The notes below the pieces were generated by a model. The model saw only the letters and a program-made list of their open reading frames with translations. It was not told the DNA's origin and ran no database searches. The translations under genes were made by a program, and so were the position numbers. Shown here in pieces: positions 10,851 through 22,490 of a DNA stretch of 64,000 bases; the stretch's first letter is position 1, and every line of letters begins with the position of its first letter. Source of the stretch: Hyposmocoma kahamanoa (lineage: Eukaryota; Arthropoda; Insecta; Lepidoptera; Cosmopterigidae); contig NW_020654289.1 of NCBI RefSeq assembly GCF_003589595.1, positions 1,395,112 through 1,459,111 on the forward strand, written 5' to 3'.

Positions 10851-10975
10851 AACGTAAAAAGTAATACTGCAGTTAGTGGGCAGTGTCACTAAATGATACG
10901 TGATCTGCCAAAAAAAGAACTAACGCGACCACATTGTGTATCTTTACGATCGTGAAACAAAAAACTGTACAAAAG

Positions 10976-11350
10976 TTCTTAGGTTTACGAGAATGTTACA
11001 ATTGGAAATGAAACTAGTCAGCCGTGACCATGACACTTGGCATTTTAGTACCAGTACTGTGTAGAGATTTGCATTTTCCTATTAAGTATCGCAACCGGCA
11101 AATCCCTGGCGATTTCGGGAATTTTCGATACTCTTAAAAAAACCATTGAAAATAGCAACAATTTTTAATTTAATTCGAATTTGAATGAATAGAACAGAAA
11201 AAATGTCAAGAAAATTGCCGTAAAACTTCAATGTCAGGATTCTCTGGGAACAAACTCTACATGGGGCCTATAAAGAACGCGAAATGTTGGTTTGTATGAA
11301 AAAACAAAAGCACGCGACTTACATCCGAAACAATAGTTTCATTCCTTTAT
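10976..11350. mobile_element. R4 foldback element, degenerate
   Basis: The left edge has CTTAGGTTTACGAGAATGTT then GGAAATGAAACTAGTCAGCC. The right edge has GTTGGTTTGTATGAAAAAAC and CCGAAACAATAGTTTCATTCC. These are R4 arms with extra material between them. The middle holds the GGCCTATAAAGAACGCGAAA segment matching the R4 loop side. Confidence 0.5.
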
Positions 11351-12746
11351 ACGAAAGGTTCCACAATGATATTTTTAAAAGTCTTATCTACAACACCTAG
11401 AATTTCGTATTCTGTTCTTTTGAGGATTCTATCTTGCGAATGAGTAGTAATGTTTAATCAATTTGACTACTCCGAGCGTAATTGTATACCAAAGAGCATA
11501 TTTTTGAATTCGAATTTAGGCCAGCCCGACCAAGTCGTCTATAACAAGTGGCAATCAGCTAAACCGCCGCCTGGCAGTCGGCGTCTGTCATTGAATTTAT
11601 GATTACTAACAACTTTGCATACATACTGTAGCCAAATTCGATATAGAATGTTTAAAAACAAACTTTAAAAAGAAAACGTTGCTAGGCAACCATTGATGGC
11701 AGGTGTAAAGAACATTTTTTGTCGAGCTCTGCCCACAATATACTTAATTGGGTTATGTAGAAGTAATGCACTTACTTGGTCAATTATTTATGTATGTAAT
11801 TGCAACATGGATAGCACAGAGAAATGTATCTTGTGCAAACATGGACACTGGTAGGGTGTTGCAATATATAAGTATACATTAGCTTCTCTAATCTTTAAGA
11901 ATAAAAATACAACGAAACATCTATTAGCTTTTCTTTACACAATTTCTATATATATATTTTATTACAAGTTACAGGTGGGTGACGAGTCACAGAAAATTCT
12001 TTTTCGTACCTCTCTTAGCTCTCTATCTGACGAGAACACTTCTACGGAGTAGTAACTTTTAGAGCCCAGGGGGCCTTTCATAACCTTTCCAAAAACAATC
12101 TTATTTCAATGTAATATTTTCGTACCATAACAAATCTATCAACCAAGTAATGTGTTATTGCTGAAGTGACTGAAAGACCGAATGATTTCACAATATTGTC
12201 TATTCCTTACTAAAAGTAGGAAAGAAATAACGCTATATGAACTGTATAATGGCATCTCTTTCGTTTTTGATGTTCCGAATCATCGTATCGTAGTATAATG
12301 TTAAAGTACTTTATATTATTTACATTCAGAGAATTTTAAATGCCAAAAAAAGAAAAGTATGTAATAATGAAATTTATTAAAATTACGTTGTTTTCAATTA
12401 TTATTCCGCATTTTCATAAAGAAAAATAAATAAAACAAGCTGAGTCTTGATAGTCACGTTTTGAATTCGGAACCATAGTCTAGTGTCAACTATTAGTTTT
12501 GTCAAGGAGCGTATAGATGGCGCTGTCATAATTTTACGAAATAAACATCGCGTATTCTTATTTTACGAGAAATTATTTCCTATGTGCTATTAAATAAAAA
12601 ATAAATAAAATATTGAAGAGATATATGTAAATAAGTTCAACTTAACTTTTAATCATTACAAACCAATATTAAGACAATAAAACTGAAAATGATATTGTTT
12701 CCATTGCATCCGTGTAACTATTTTAAGATTGCTAAATTTGACATAA
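11351..12746. other. No recognised feature
   Basis: About 1.4 kb with no long open frame and no repeat shared inside the window that I could see. It contains a TATATATATA run near 11950. Confidence 0.45.
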
Positions 12747-12914
12747 GAGCAATATTACTTTAATGTCAAAGTCGCGTCATAGTACGAACTGAGTGAATGA
12801 ATAGTCACATAGCTGCCAATAAAACATCATAGTTTTAACATTACATTAGGGTTACTTTAAGCGCGTTATGGTCCGAAAAGTCAATGTAAGGTTAAAGTAA
12901 TATTGTTTTAAGAG
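12747..12914. mobile_element. Small MITE-like inverted repeat
   Basis: The left side reads CAATATTACTTTAATGTCAA. The right side, reverse-complemented, reads CAATATTACTTTAACCTTAC. Both sides continue with related CATTGAC/TGTCAAAG and GGACCATA/GTCATAGTAC blocks. It could fold into an imperfect stem. No coding potential. Confidence 0.45.
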
Positions 12915-12923
12915 GTTCTGGTA

Positions 12924-12971
12924 GGCCTCCAGTAATATGTTTTGTTTGGCCTCCAGTAATATGTTTTGTTT
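12924..12971. repeat. 24-bp tandem duplication
   Basis: GGCCTCCAGTAATATGTTTT plus GTTT occurs twice, head to tail, without mismatches. The identity suggests a recent event. Confidence 0.9.
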
Positions 12972-14100
12972 GCTTTTGAATGTGGAATATTTGTCGTGTG
13001 CGTTTGAGTGTGTGTGCGTCATCAGTTTTTAATGTGTTTGGTATTATTATTATATATTAGTACAGCCTGGAAGTAAGGGCTACTTCTGTATATATCTAGG
13101 CAGGTGTAGGGATAATTTGTATTTGCGGTGGCCACATTTAACGGGCTCAAATATGAAAGTATGTATTTTTACGTACATCGCAGTTTCAAGAATGTATGTT
13201 GTAGGTAGAATAAGTACTATTAGGTTTGTAAAGTGTGGTGAGCATGAGACTCTATGGCGTAAATTTCATATTATTTTTTAATTATGAAGAGGTCGTTTGC
13301 ATCGGTGCTATGGACCCACAATATAATTTCGTACCGGAGCCATGCGTAAGTATTGCATATTATAAGCAATTATTTTAAAGTTAGCAATGTACCTATTGGT
13401 ACGTATGGTTTATAAATAAAATAATAAACTTTTTGATATATTAATACTTTCTGCTAGATCATCAATGGTAGCAAAGAAATAAAATTGTAAGATTTTACCT
13501 TATATTAATTTACTAAATACCTCATACAGAATTGATTGAACCTGAATTACCACCACTCGGAAGTCGAATGTTTATGATCTCTTCCATCAAACAAAAATCA
13601 TTAGGGATGACACAGTTTTATAAATAACATAATTAACTAAACAGCTAATTTTTATGTTAATTTTAAATCACTTACAGTGTGAACTGAAAACCTTAAAAAA
13701 ATTATATGTAATTGTTTGTTGACATTAATTCGTCATCGAATTTCCCTAGAGTATATACATATAGTAAGACCACTTAGGTACAAATTGATGGTTTTTATAA
13801 GTTGGCGAATCTCAGGGCAGTGATAGCTTAGAGGAACAACAGATGCTTTTCAAAATTGAGACTTAGAATTTCTAACATCCTCTCGCTAACGGTAAAGGAA
13901 AATATCATTATCAAACGCTTGGACATTTGACGGTTTGCACTGCAGGCGCCGATGAGGAGGCTTATTCTCGGTACGACCACTTTGGGAAACGAACACGTCT
14001 ACATTATTTCTGAGGGAATTATGTTATCTCCAAACCGCCATAATGGCGGCCAAATTTCTCTTCTTAGAGGGATGAATGAGTTGATCGTGATAATTTTTAG
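12972..14100. other. No recognised feature
   Basis: AT-rich sequence. A short GTGTGTGCGT stretch lies near 13010. A more GC-rich segment at 13925-14070 (GGCGCCGATGAGGAGGC region, CCGCCATAATGGCGG palindrome) is not explained. Confidence 0.45.
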
Positions 14101-14135
14101 TTAAATTCAAATTCAAATTAGTAAAAAGTAAAAAA

Positions 14136-14300
14136 AATAGTATACTGTGTGAAAACACGATTCCTTAAAAAAATACACGATAGAAAAAAAAAACATAAAC
14201 TTGCCTCGATATTTTACAAGAAAACAACTGTATTTAATGGGTAGTTTACATATACCAATGAATTTTTTTATATCAACTGAACTAAACAGAACACATATAG
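14136..14300 (+). repeat. R6 repeat copy
   Basis: Landmarks CTGTGTGAAAACACGATTCC, GATAGAAAAAAAAAACATAA, ATTTTACAAGAAAAC, TTTACATATACCAATG and ATATCAACTGAACTAAA are in the same order as 59455-59610. Confidence 0.65.
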
Positions 14301-14749
14301 TATACGATATACATACATTTTTCAAATGGTTTTAATGTCGTTTGTAAAAAAGAAATTCTGAAATAAAACCAGTGTCCCTGCCACTCGACCCGCGCAATAG
14401 AACCGATTCAGTATAGAAAAAAATTGAATTCGAGTAGTGTCGATGCCTCGTAACACTTTACTTCCTATCAACTTATAGATGGAAACAGGCATGCGACATA
14501 CGACCTTAACTCCGATAACTTAGTGAACCCCTGTAAAGTCCTTGTCTATAAATCTTCCAGTTTGGAACTCACTCATCCACCTTGATTTATTTCCCTCCAT
14601 TGCTTATTAAGTTTTTCAAGTCTCAACAACTGTATTTATTTCGATTTGTCTTGCTCGAGATTTTCTCTCATTGACATTTATGGTTTTCCGAGAAACTTTG
14701 TGTTCTTGTTTTAAAATGAGCCGTGAAATGTATACCATAAGGATTTTTA

Positions 14750-15043
14750 TCACATGCGTACTGAACCTTTGAAAAATCTATGACTGGTTAAACGAAGACG
14801 TTTCGTTTTTCTTTTGTTTTTCTTCTGTTCGTTTTTTGAAATTTCATTATTCAAATTTTGTACACATTGCAGTCGAACATTGGCAGTTTGGTCGAAACCA
14901 GTCTCATTATTGGAGTAATAAAGAAAATCGTCCGATATTGGTGTGGTGCCAATTGTTTCCTGTGGGCTCTTTGTGTTGTATGGAATATTGAACATTGGTG
15001 GCGTAATTACTGAAACGTTAAAATAAACCCTTTTGAAATACAT
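14750..15043 (-). CDS. Unassigned open frame, 97 codons
   Basis: This is the only open frame in the first 20 kb whose composition looks somewhat protein-like. It has a middle with YNTKSPQETIGTTPISDDF and an asparagine-rich stretch, then a basic C-terminus (NEQKKNKRKTKRLRLTSH). It has no signal peptide, membrane segment or motif I recognise, and no repeat family overlaps it. It could be an exon of a host gene or chance in AT-rich DNA. I favour chance slightly. Confidence 0.2.
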   Translation of the reverse strand: MYFKRVYFNVSVITPPMFNIPYNTKSPQETIGTTPISDDFLYYSNNETGFDQTANVRLQCVQNLNNEISKNEQKKNKRKTKRLRLTSHRFFKGSVRM

Positions 15044-15089
15044 TTCACATGGGAAATTCTAGTGTGATGAGACAATAAGTTCAACATAC

Positions 15090-15212
15090 AGGTAATGTTC
15101 GATAAAAGCTTAAAATACTGGAAACTAAGGCTAGGATTAATATGCATGACATTGGATCCCCGCGGCAAGGGGCCAAAGACGCTGGCAGCGTTCCCCCTTT
15201 GTATAATGTATT
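15090..15212 (+). repeat. R5 repeat, 5' part
   Basis: AATACTGGAAACTAAGGCTA, TTGGATCCCCGCGGCAAGG, AGACGCTGGCAGCGTTCCCC and CTTTGTATAATG match the copies at 180-600 and 34095-34420. It passes directly into an R1 3' segment in the same orientation. Confidence 0.75.
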
Positions 15213-15352
15213 TGGTGAAATTACATGCACATGGGACTTGTCAACGTGTCTCTATGTGGCACTGCAACTTATTTATGGAGGCGTCTAGTTTACCATCAGA
15301 TGCACGACTTGTTTGCCTCGTCACTTGATATTGTAAAAAAAAAATGAGATCG
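15213..15352 (+). repeat. R1 repeat, 3' part joined to R5
   Basis: GGTGAAATTACATGCACATG, GGACTTGTCAACG, GTGGCACTGCAACT, ATGCACGACTTGTTTGCC and a TATTGTAAAAAAAAA end. Two internal R1 blocks are missing. R5 plus R1 forms one uninterrupted unit of about 260 bp with an A-tail. Confidence 0.75.
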
Positions 15353-15900
15353 TAATATAATTTGGTTGTGGCGGTTTGTTTCTGAACCAGGAAAATCAGG
15401 AAAACCCCGGGGCAGATTTAATTCTTAGGTGTTTTACTGATTTGTTTACAAGTGAAATCAAAATTTGAAATAGATAAGGAGATCGCGGACTGGAAATAGT
15501 ACCCGACCAATTTGGGAAGTGAATTTCGGAGCAAATTTCGTTGCTCTGGTAGTAGTACCTACATATCGCACCGCTATTACAATAGTGTTGTAACTCAAAA
15601 AGAGGACTTTCTCGGAATCGATGAAAAACGAATTACTCACTTCCCGCAAAAAAATCATTAAAATTTATACGTTATAGTTTATTATAGACACTTAAACAAC
15701 GTTTTTGAATAAGGTTTATTTTGGCCAGAACTAGCTCACATAAAGTGTCTCATTTTGAGTTAAATAGATGTCTTTTGATTGTTTCTTACAATACTCTAAC
15801 GACGGTTGTTTTGTAATGTAGAGAATCAAGTTATACGTTCAGTAATGATATAATATTAAATTTCACATATTTTGAGTTACAACACTATTGTAATAGCAGT

Positions 15901-16245
15901 GCGATATGTTTAAAATAGTATTCAGAAAATTGACACACATAAAACTTAAATTACAGCAAAACAGTGTAAGTTCCGCAAAAGACAATAAAGTCAATAATCA
16001 CGATACTACGATATTTCTACAGTAAATTGTTGAGGAGTTGGGTAATTTGCACTGTCTTGGTCACAGTATCAAATCATGGTTACCTTATTATTGTAATTTC
16101 CTCTGATTTTCATTAAACAGTGTTTTTTTTAATGGGACAGTATGAGGATATACGTAACCATAGAAGATACAAGGAAACTGTCTTAGGTGAAGTCTTTTTT
16201 TGCGGAAACAATTTTGGCGTTGTCAAGTTTTTGGTCAAGCGTGAG
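15901..16245 (+). repeat. 340-bp dispersed repeat, copy 1
   Basis: Nearly collinear with 45235-45572. Shared blocks include CAGAAAATTGACACACATAA, CACGATACTACGATATTTCT, ACAGTAAATTGTTGAG, TCAAATCATGGTTACC and ATAGAAGATACAAGGAAACT. The two copies look roughly 90% identical, so they are fairly young. No open frame and no obvious end structure were seen. Confidence 0.75.
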
Positions 16246-16261
16246 TTAAATTTTTATTGAA

Positions 16262-16325
16262 TTAATACTCCACTAGTTTGTTATAATTATTAATACAAAG
16301 ATCGAACACTCAGAAGAAATAATAA
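16262..16325 (-). mobile_element. SINE-C 3' tail
   Basis: On the minus strand: TTCTGAGTGTTCGATCTTTG then TATTAATAATTATAACAAAC and TAGTGGAGTATT. This is the SINE-C tail without a tRNA-like head. It directly follows the 340-bp repeat. Confidence 0.6.
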
Positions 16326-16411
16326 TTTATAACAAGCGTGAGTTTTCCATAAAAATGAATAAAAAGAAATGAAATCACTATACCACAAAAAAGATGTCAC
16401 TATAACAAAAA

Positions 16412-16635
16412 CAACTGCCACCGTAGCCGAACGGATACCATGCCGGACTGCCACGCAGAGGTCCCAGGTTCGATTCCCGGGCCGGGAGAAATAGTTGTAT
16501 GGCCTACAATTATTTCTCTCGTGAGTTTGGGTGTAATTTGTGGTTGTCTATGTGTGTATCCATGGCACCCGCGACACAGGGTTTCCCTAGTGCGGGGCTA
16601 TGTTGAGTGTGTGCGTTATTTATTTATTTAACAAA
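16412..16635 (+). mobile_element. SINE-A, full length
   Basis: The best SINE-A copy. The tRNA-like head has an A-box region (GTAGCCGAACGGATACC) and a B box inside AGGTTCGATTCCCGGGCCGG, which fits an internal RNA polymerase III promoter. The body follows with GAAATAGTTGTATGGCC, TCTCGTGAGTTTGGGTGTAA, GTGTATCCATGGCACCCGCG and GTGCGGGGCTATGTTGAGTG. The tail is GTTATTTATTTATTTAAC. It is not a functional tRNA: the anticodon arm and acceptor stem do not close. Confidence 0.85.
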
Positions 16636-17262
16636 GATGTCACAAGGGTAACACGTCAAATTAAAGAGCACGTCATCTTCTTTCTTTTTTCATGCAAACC
16701 GTTCTTATGGTTGGGTAATACCATAATTAACTTTTTAAATTGCTGGTGTTTGCGCACAGATTCATACGCGTTCCGAACCTTCTGCCACATTGTGTCATGC
16801 GTACTAACTAATTCAATCGCATTCGGAGTCTAAAGAAATTTATAATATTCAATTATTTGCTCACATTAGACAGATGTTATTGACTACAAATCGAACCAAA
16901 GCCTCACGTAACAATAAATGTAAAGAATTAAGCTATGCGCTCGTCAAATACAATCGTATAACAAGATCCATTCTCTCCCATGTAAAGCAAAACCGCAGAG
17001 CAATACATATTGTATGAAGTAGTGTATGACGCTTCACTATTGTCTAACTTGCTAGCTATGATCATTATCAATGTCTTATTCCAAATCTTAATGTCACACG
17101 AATTGTTCTTTATTGCAAGTGCGGCTTAACTAATTCGGAGGATTATGGTTTAGGAAAACTGACCAAATTGTACCATACGATAGTAAGGCATAGACGGGTG
17201 TTGTTGTTGTGGTTAAAATTCAGATGGTTTGTTAAATACATCTTTATAAGGTTACTTTAGTA

Positions 17263-17345
17263 GCATTAGAGGTTCTTGTAAAAGAGTTCGTCCGGTAAGC
17301 ACTGCCACCTTGTCTATTTCTGCAACCAACCAGCGTTACAGAACG
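17263..17345 (+). repeat. R1 repeat, 5' fragment
   Basis: AGAGGTTCTTGTAAAAGAGT, CGTCCGGTAAGCACTGCCAC and CTATTTCTGC. A separate scrap of the later part (CAGCATTATTGCGCTCCGGT) lies at 17452-17485 in the same orientation. Confidence 0.6.
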
Positions 17346-17904
17346 CGAGCTTTGACCATTTCAGCTTATAGGTGTATGTAATCATTAATTTGTTTTGTCT
17401 GTTCTGTTTTAATCTTCTTAAGCTGAATAAACGTTTCTTTGTGTGTAATGTGCAGCATTATTGCGCTCCGGTTTTAAAGGGTGTCACGCGGGTCTTGCGT
17501 AATAATGATAGAAAGTAACGCTCTGTCCACATAAATTTACTGTAAAAGGTATAACAGTAAGGAAAAGGTGGCGGAAAAGACAGAAGAAACAAACAAGCTG
17601 TAACAAACAGCAAATGGTGTAAATACAGGTATATTAATGTAAAAATACTCCGTGCAGGTTAGTTATAAACGTAAGTGAACTTAACCCAAAGGGAATACAG
17701 GCCGGCAGTTAGGTTTACATGATTGAAGGACAAGTCTTTTCTCCTCGAGAATTTTGATGGGAGTGACGACGGAACGAAACAAACTAAGAATGGCGAAGAA
17801 AAGAATTAAAGAACGATTCAAAATTTCAAAACTAAGTGGCTAGGAATCAGAGAAAATGATGATAAAAGTTTGGATGACGATGAAAATGGTCGCATTGGTA
17901 CGAG

Positions 17905-17997
17905 TGCTGGTAAATTACAGGCACATGGGACTAGTAAACTTATGTCTCAGGATGTAGGGCGTAGTCGCAATATCCCCCAGGTCTTTGCATTTTAAAC
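17905..17997 (+). repeat. R1 repeat, middle fragment
   Basis: GAGTGCTGGTAAATTACAGG, CACATGGGACTAGTAAAC, TTATGTCTCAGG and CCAGGTCTTTGCATTTTAAA. Confidence 0.65.
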
Positions 17998-18767
17998 ACA
18001 CCTTTAACAAAAACTTTTTGTCTTTGTGAGATCCATTGATTCGAGCCCAGACGGAAAATAGTCATCTACAAGGAAGTTATGATCTCTACATTATACTCTC
18101 AAGACTGTTCGATTTAGAAGAGCAGTTCTACCACCTAGCAGCTGAGAATATCAGCTTCGAAGTTCTTTCAGTCTGCAAACTTTTTAATAACAACTTTGTT
18201 ATGAAAATGTTAAGGTTGCTTTCCAAGTGCTGATTTTACTGAAACTATTTTCATAAGACGCTGACTGGTATAAATAAAGTTTTCCAAGTCTTTATTACAG
18301 TTTTGTTTAGGATTCTTTAAGGGGAAACGTATCGCGGAAATGGCACATTGTTTGTTAGACAAATTGAGGCCGTACGAGTTGTTAGGGATTAGTTTTTTGT
18401 ACTAAAGGTTTATTATGCCAATTCCGCGTGATTGGATGACGAAAATCCACTGTAGTGACGCGTTTAGTTCTTTCAGATGGCTTCTATCTATGATATTTGA
18501 AATAAATATTGTGAATGAAAGTTTCTCACTCATCATTCATTCATTCAGAGAATGAGTAGTTCAATTTCTTTATTTATGACGCATTGACATTTCACAAATC
18601 GTTTAATATGCTTAAAACTAATTTAATTTTAAAACGCTCTCTGATTCGGAATCGATGATAATTCTGTATTATATTGATATAAAACGGGTTAGTTAAATGT
18701 CCTATTCAAAAATAAAAATGAACTAAAAACACTTTGTAACATTAAAAGTTTGAAATGTAATCTTAAG

Positions 18768-19014
18768 TTCTTAGGTTTTCGCGATTGTTACACATAGGAA
18801 ATGAAACTCTTTTTCCGCTTTTAAATCGCGTATATTTGTTTTTTCAAACAAACCGACGTTTCGCGTCCTTTACAAGTCCCATGGTCACGGTTGACTGAGG
18901 TGGTACAGTCTTCAACCAGTTATGTCTAATATTAATGCAATGAAACGTCGGTTTGTTTGAAAAAACAAATATACGCGATTTAAATCCGGAAAAATAATTT
19001 CATTTCCTATGTAA
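18768..19014. mobile_element. R4 foldback element, near complete
   Basis: The left arm (18787-18863) and right arm (18941-19012) are inverted copies of about 70 bp. From the outside in they read ACATAGGAAATGAAA, TAAATCGCGTATATTTG, TTTTTTCAAACAAACCGACG and TTTC. The loop has TTTACAAGTCCCATGGTCAC and GGTGGTACAGTCTTCAACCA. The arms can form a long hairpin. Related copies lie at 32776, 33373, 37194 and 63746. The element is non-autonomous and non-coding. Confidence 0.8.
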
Positions 19015-19155
19015 TCTTAAATTAAAAATTTGCAAAAAATAATTAATATAAATACATACTGAACTTGGCTGTAAGACATCGGAGACGCTGTAAATGATTT
19101 TAAAGGTTGGTGGAATATATATACCTCAAAGCTGGCTTTGTTATAGAGTTACTGT

Positions 19156-19778
19156 AGGACAGCACAGCGGGGCGACACTTGCGCGAGAGCGACATAAAGC
19201 GCGAGATGCTGCTATTCTCATACAGAAATCCCGCGGCTTAGGATCATTCCCATCTGAACCCCTAAAACGGATCTTCTGGTGGATCCGTTTTATTTTATAT
19301 TATTTTCTTTTCCCACCGGATCCCCTATACAGAGGATCAAGAATAAATAATTATATTTTATTCTCACCTGGTACCCTCGTACTTACAAGCTCTAAGAAAT
19401 GAATATACATTACCGTTAACAAACCCCCTAACAAAGCGACAATTAACAAAAGAAATAGCAGTCGATACATGTCACAAATACGTCACTGACCAACGTTTGA
19501 CTGGGAATATCACAGTTCGTCATTGTTAATTTGTTTGTAAGGAAAACTTAGATTTTAAATATTGCTTTAGATTGATTTTTTATTACTAATATTTCATTAC
19601 AAATTAATTTTGCCCTTGACTGTACTTATCTTACAAATACAATGAGGGGATCCGTTGAGAGTTGCAAAATAAAGAGTGGATCAGTTGGGATCTAAAATTG
19701 GTGGTGGATCAGTTGTTGGGGATCAAATGGGGATAACCCGCGCTTTATGTTGCTCTCGCGCAAGTCGCGCACTGTCCT
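19156..19778. mobile_element. TIR element with GGATC-rich interior
   Basis: The left end reads AGGACAGCACAGCGGGGCGA then CACTTGCGCGAGAGCGACAT. The right end, reverse-complemented, reads AGGACAGTGCGCGACTTGCG then CGAGAGCAACATAAAGCGCG. That is an inverted repeat of roughly 45-50 bp with small indels. Inside are clusters of GGATC (19268-19350 and 19650-19735), often as GGATCCGTT or GTGGATCAGTTG. No target duplication is obvious. The 102-codon frame crossing the left arm is not a gene. Confidence 0.65.
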
Positions 19779-19780
19779 GC

Positions 19781-20425
19781 TAACCTTACTTCACGTACCA
19801 CACATTGCATGTAACACAAAAAAACACACTCGCACATAAAAAAACGTTTTTACAGGCGGTATTTTCCAATCATAAGTCCAATGTGATCCAACACTAGTAT
19901 CCCACACTGATTTACCAAACTTTTATAACACAGCAAAGCTGTGCGAAGAGTGTCTACTATCTTTTTAATAAATCTCAATTTTATGAATGTTAGTTACCAT
20001 TTTAATTGTAATTTACGAAGTAAAGCCGTATTTAAATTTGATAACTGCCTCATTGATAAATAACTTGGAAATAACAAAACAATAAATATCGCGAAACTAG
20101 ATTCCGAATTTGCATAGAAATTGAATTTGGTCAGTGTGAATCAATACGAGGTGCACGTATTACAAGTAAATTCCTTGTTTTTCCTCCTTTTATTCAGAAA
20201 AAGGGATTAGACCGATATTTGGAATTAATAGACATACTCCAGGGTTATCAATTCAAACTGTGCTACTTTTTTTTTTTCAAATACTTTCTTCATCATTCAG
20301 TAATTAATCGTTTCAAATGGTTAAATGTTCTTGGTTTGATGTTTATAATAAACGAGACATATGTTTCAATGCTGTTCATAATTTTCTATTTTCCATCCGT
20401 TTGTCACATCATATTGTGCCTTACG
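19781..20425. other. No recognised feature
   Basis: AT-rich flank of the two TIR elements. No long frame with a domain and no shared repeat were seen. Confidence 0.45.
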
Positions 20426-20431
20426 TGCTTT

Positions 20432-20930
20432 AAGGCTGGTTTCACAGTTGATCGTACGGGCCGTACGGACTGTCCTCCTACGGGCCATCCGCTTGCGTAG
20501 GATCCGGAGTGCTCTCAATCGAGTATTTAATTTAGTGCGGATATTCAAAGAAAGCTTTTTTTTATATAAAAAATAAGTGCGCATTTGACCTCCATCTCAC
20601 CTGATGGAAAGTGATGATGAGGTCGACGATGTAGCATGCACACCTAAATAATACCCATTCACTTTCGCCTTGAAAAGGTCCAAGTAATAGCGCTCGGAGA
20701 ATAATTCTACTCTCTAGCCTCTCGCCATATAAATGTGGAAGCGAAACGAAACGGAAGACAGTCGCCTATAATGCATGCACGCGCGGCTTATGCGGAGTTC
20801 ACGCGGAGCGTGTTCCGTTCGGAGCAATCCGCGTCACTGTAAAACGATGTTCTAATAACGGCATGCGTGTTACTCCGCGCGGACGGTCCTCGGACAAATC
20901 CGCACTGCTCTGAAACCAGCCGTACACCTG
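20432..20930. mobile_element. TIR element interrupted by a LINE end
   Basis: The left end is GGCTGGTTTCACAGTTGATC. The right end, reverse-complemented, is GGCTGGTTTCAGAGCAGTGC. The 11 outer bases match. Sub-terminal GC-rich blocks on both sides carry GTCCTC/GGACGGTCC and CGTACGG/CCGCGCGG motifs. A LINE 3' end (about 20575-20745) lies inside. Without the insertion the element is about 330 bp. Superfamily not determined. Confidence 0.6.
20575..20745 (-). mobile_element. LINE 3' end nested in a TIR element
   Basis: On the minus strand it ends with TCGTCGACCTCATCATCACT, TTCCATCAGGTGAGATGGAG, GTCAAATGCGCACTTATTTT and an A/T-rich tail. The same 3' terminus is at 29400-29620, where more of the coding part is seen. 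Confidence 0.65.
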
Positions 20931-20934
20931 CACG

Positions 20935-22390
20935 TTTGAGATTTCAATGACGGCTAGTAGTGACACTGTCAGCTAAGTTCTGGGCAATAATGTAGGGTGC
21001 GTCATAAATACGATAAAAAGAAGTTTACTTTATTTACTCATTCGATGTTGTCAACAACTTTTTCTATGAGTTTGTGTATGCCCGTTGCACTCCGCCGCGG
21101 TTCAACCGCCTATTGCTTATTAAAGGCATGTCGCATATGTATTTACTTGACTTCCCTTTAGTTGTACCCACCGCACCCGTAAATTGAGTATTTTAAATTT
21201 CCATTGTACACTATATAGACAATGATACCGCCGCAAGAAATCAAAATGAGGGAAGTCATTGACAGCGACAGATGGTAGAGAGATATATCTGTTCTTAAAG
21301 CTGTTATCTGTTGCTGGCCAAACAACCCGTGTCTCTGTAAACGTGTACCGATCCGAAATATTGGGAAAACAATAAGAAGTCATACTGCGTTAGAAACTTC
21401 TAATTAGTGAGTGCACAAGGAAGTCTTAAAATCAGTCTTGAAGGAAAATTATTTCTTTACCCTCAATATGCCTATTTTCCCTCTTTGATGTTTGAAGGAG
21501 GCGTGAAGGGACAGAAGCCTTTATATACATGTAGTAACAGTGAATAAGGCGTTGTGCGTTTCGGTCCGAGCGTAACGTCTTTATCGCTCTTTTTCCACGG
21601 ACACAAACTTTTTGTCACCGGTTTAATGCGATACGGTGTCGACAAGTGTGTTCACTCTCCAAATTGAGGTTGAATCGAGAACTAGTAGTTGTGTACGGCG
21701 TGCAGTGCGCCCATATCATGTTAGGATAGCGTGCTGTATCTGTGATAGCGATTCTAATCGCGCTCTATTGTCCGTCCGGATGCAAACCGCAGACAATCCC
21801 GCGCCTACGTAGTGGACGCTAGGGTTGTCGCTTGGTACACCGGTCACCCATGATAATTGAAATAAATATTCGAAACGATAAATGTGAACATATATCTATT
21901 TACAAAAAGCAACCCCTGGAGTGTCTTACTCATTCTTCAATGCGGTTTAAGAGTCGATACTGCCTCGGCTCGAAATCAAGTATTTCCCATAATAACTTAA
22001 TTTTGGCTTAATGTGTTCGATTATTGTGTGTTGTAAACGCAGGCCCTGGCATGGCAAACTTTCCGTGTTCGTTTTTTGAATGTAATGCAAACATTTCCGA
22101 GCATGTTTGAGAAAAAGTAACATAGGCAGCCCTATTACAATATGCGTCACGTATCAAAACAGCTTAATCTGATAATGGCATTTTCGACATTGTCTGTTTT
22201 GTATGTTATCTGTATTGTTATTTTCTATTTCCTATATTTCTCTAGACACAGGTGTAATATAAAAATAATAACCGTTACACATGCTATAGTTACGCATGAC
22301 AGCAAGTACATTGCGTGGTAGGCATTGTAGAAGAGCGGGGAAGATTGTTTAAACAACGAATGGGAAATGTACTTTTGAGGTTGTACAAAT
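20935..22390. other. No recognised feature; slightly GC-richer part at 21540-21840
   Basis: No repeat shared with the rest of the window. The 21540-21840 portion is richer in CpG (for example GTCCGAGCGTAACG, ATAGCGATTCTAATCGCG, GTCCGTCCGGATGC). It has no good frame. It might be old element or host non-coding sequence. Confidence 0.4.
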
Positions 22391-22395
22391 ATCAA

Positions 22396-22490
22396 ACACA
22401 AAGAAAAATTCCTTCAGCCCGACATGATTTGAATTTGTGACCATGCTGTGCCGTAGCGTCGCTCTGCCAACTTAGCTACAGGTCGACGAA
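22396..22490 (-). mobile_element. SINE-C copy, head
   Basis: The minus strand reads GTAGCTAAGTTGGCAGAGCG (A-box-like), then CACAAATTCAAATCATGTCG (B-box-like) and GGCTGAAGGAATTTTTCTTTG. The last block matches the post-head body of 53398-53520. It is a tRNA-derived SINE head, not a functional tRNA. Confidence 0.55.
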
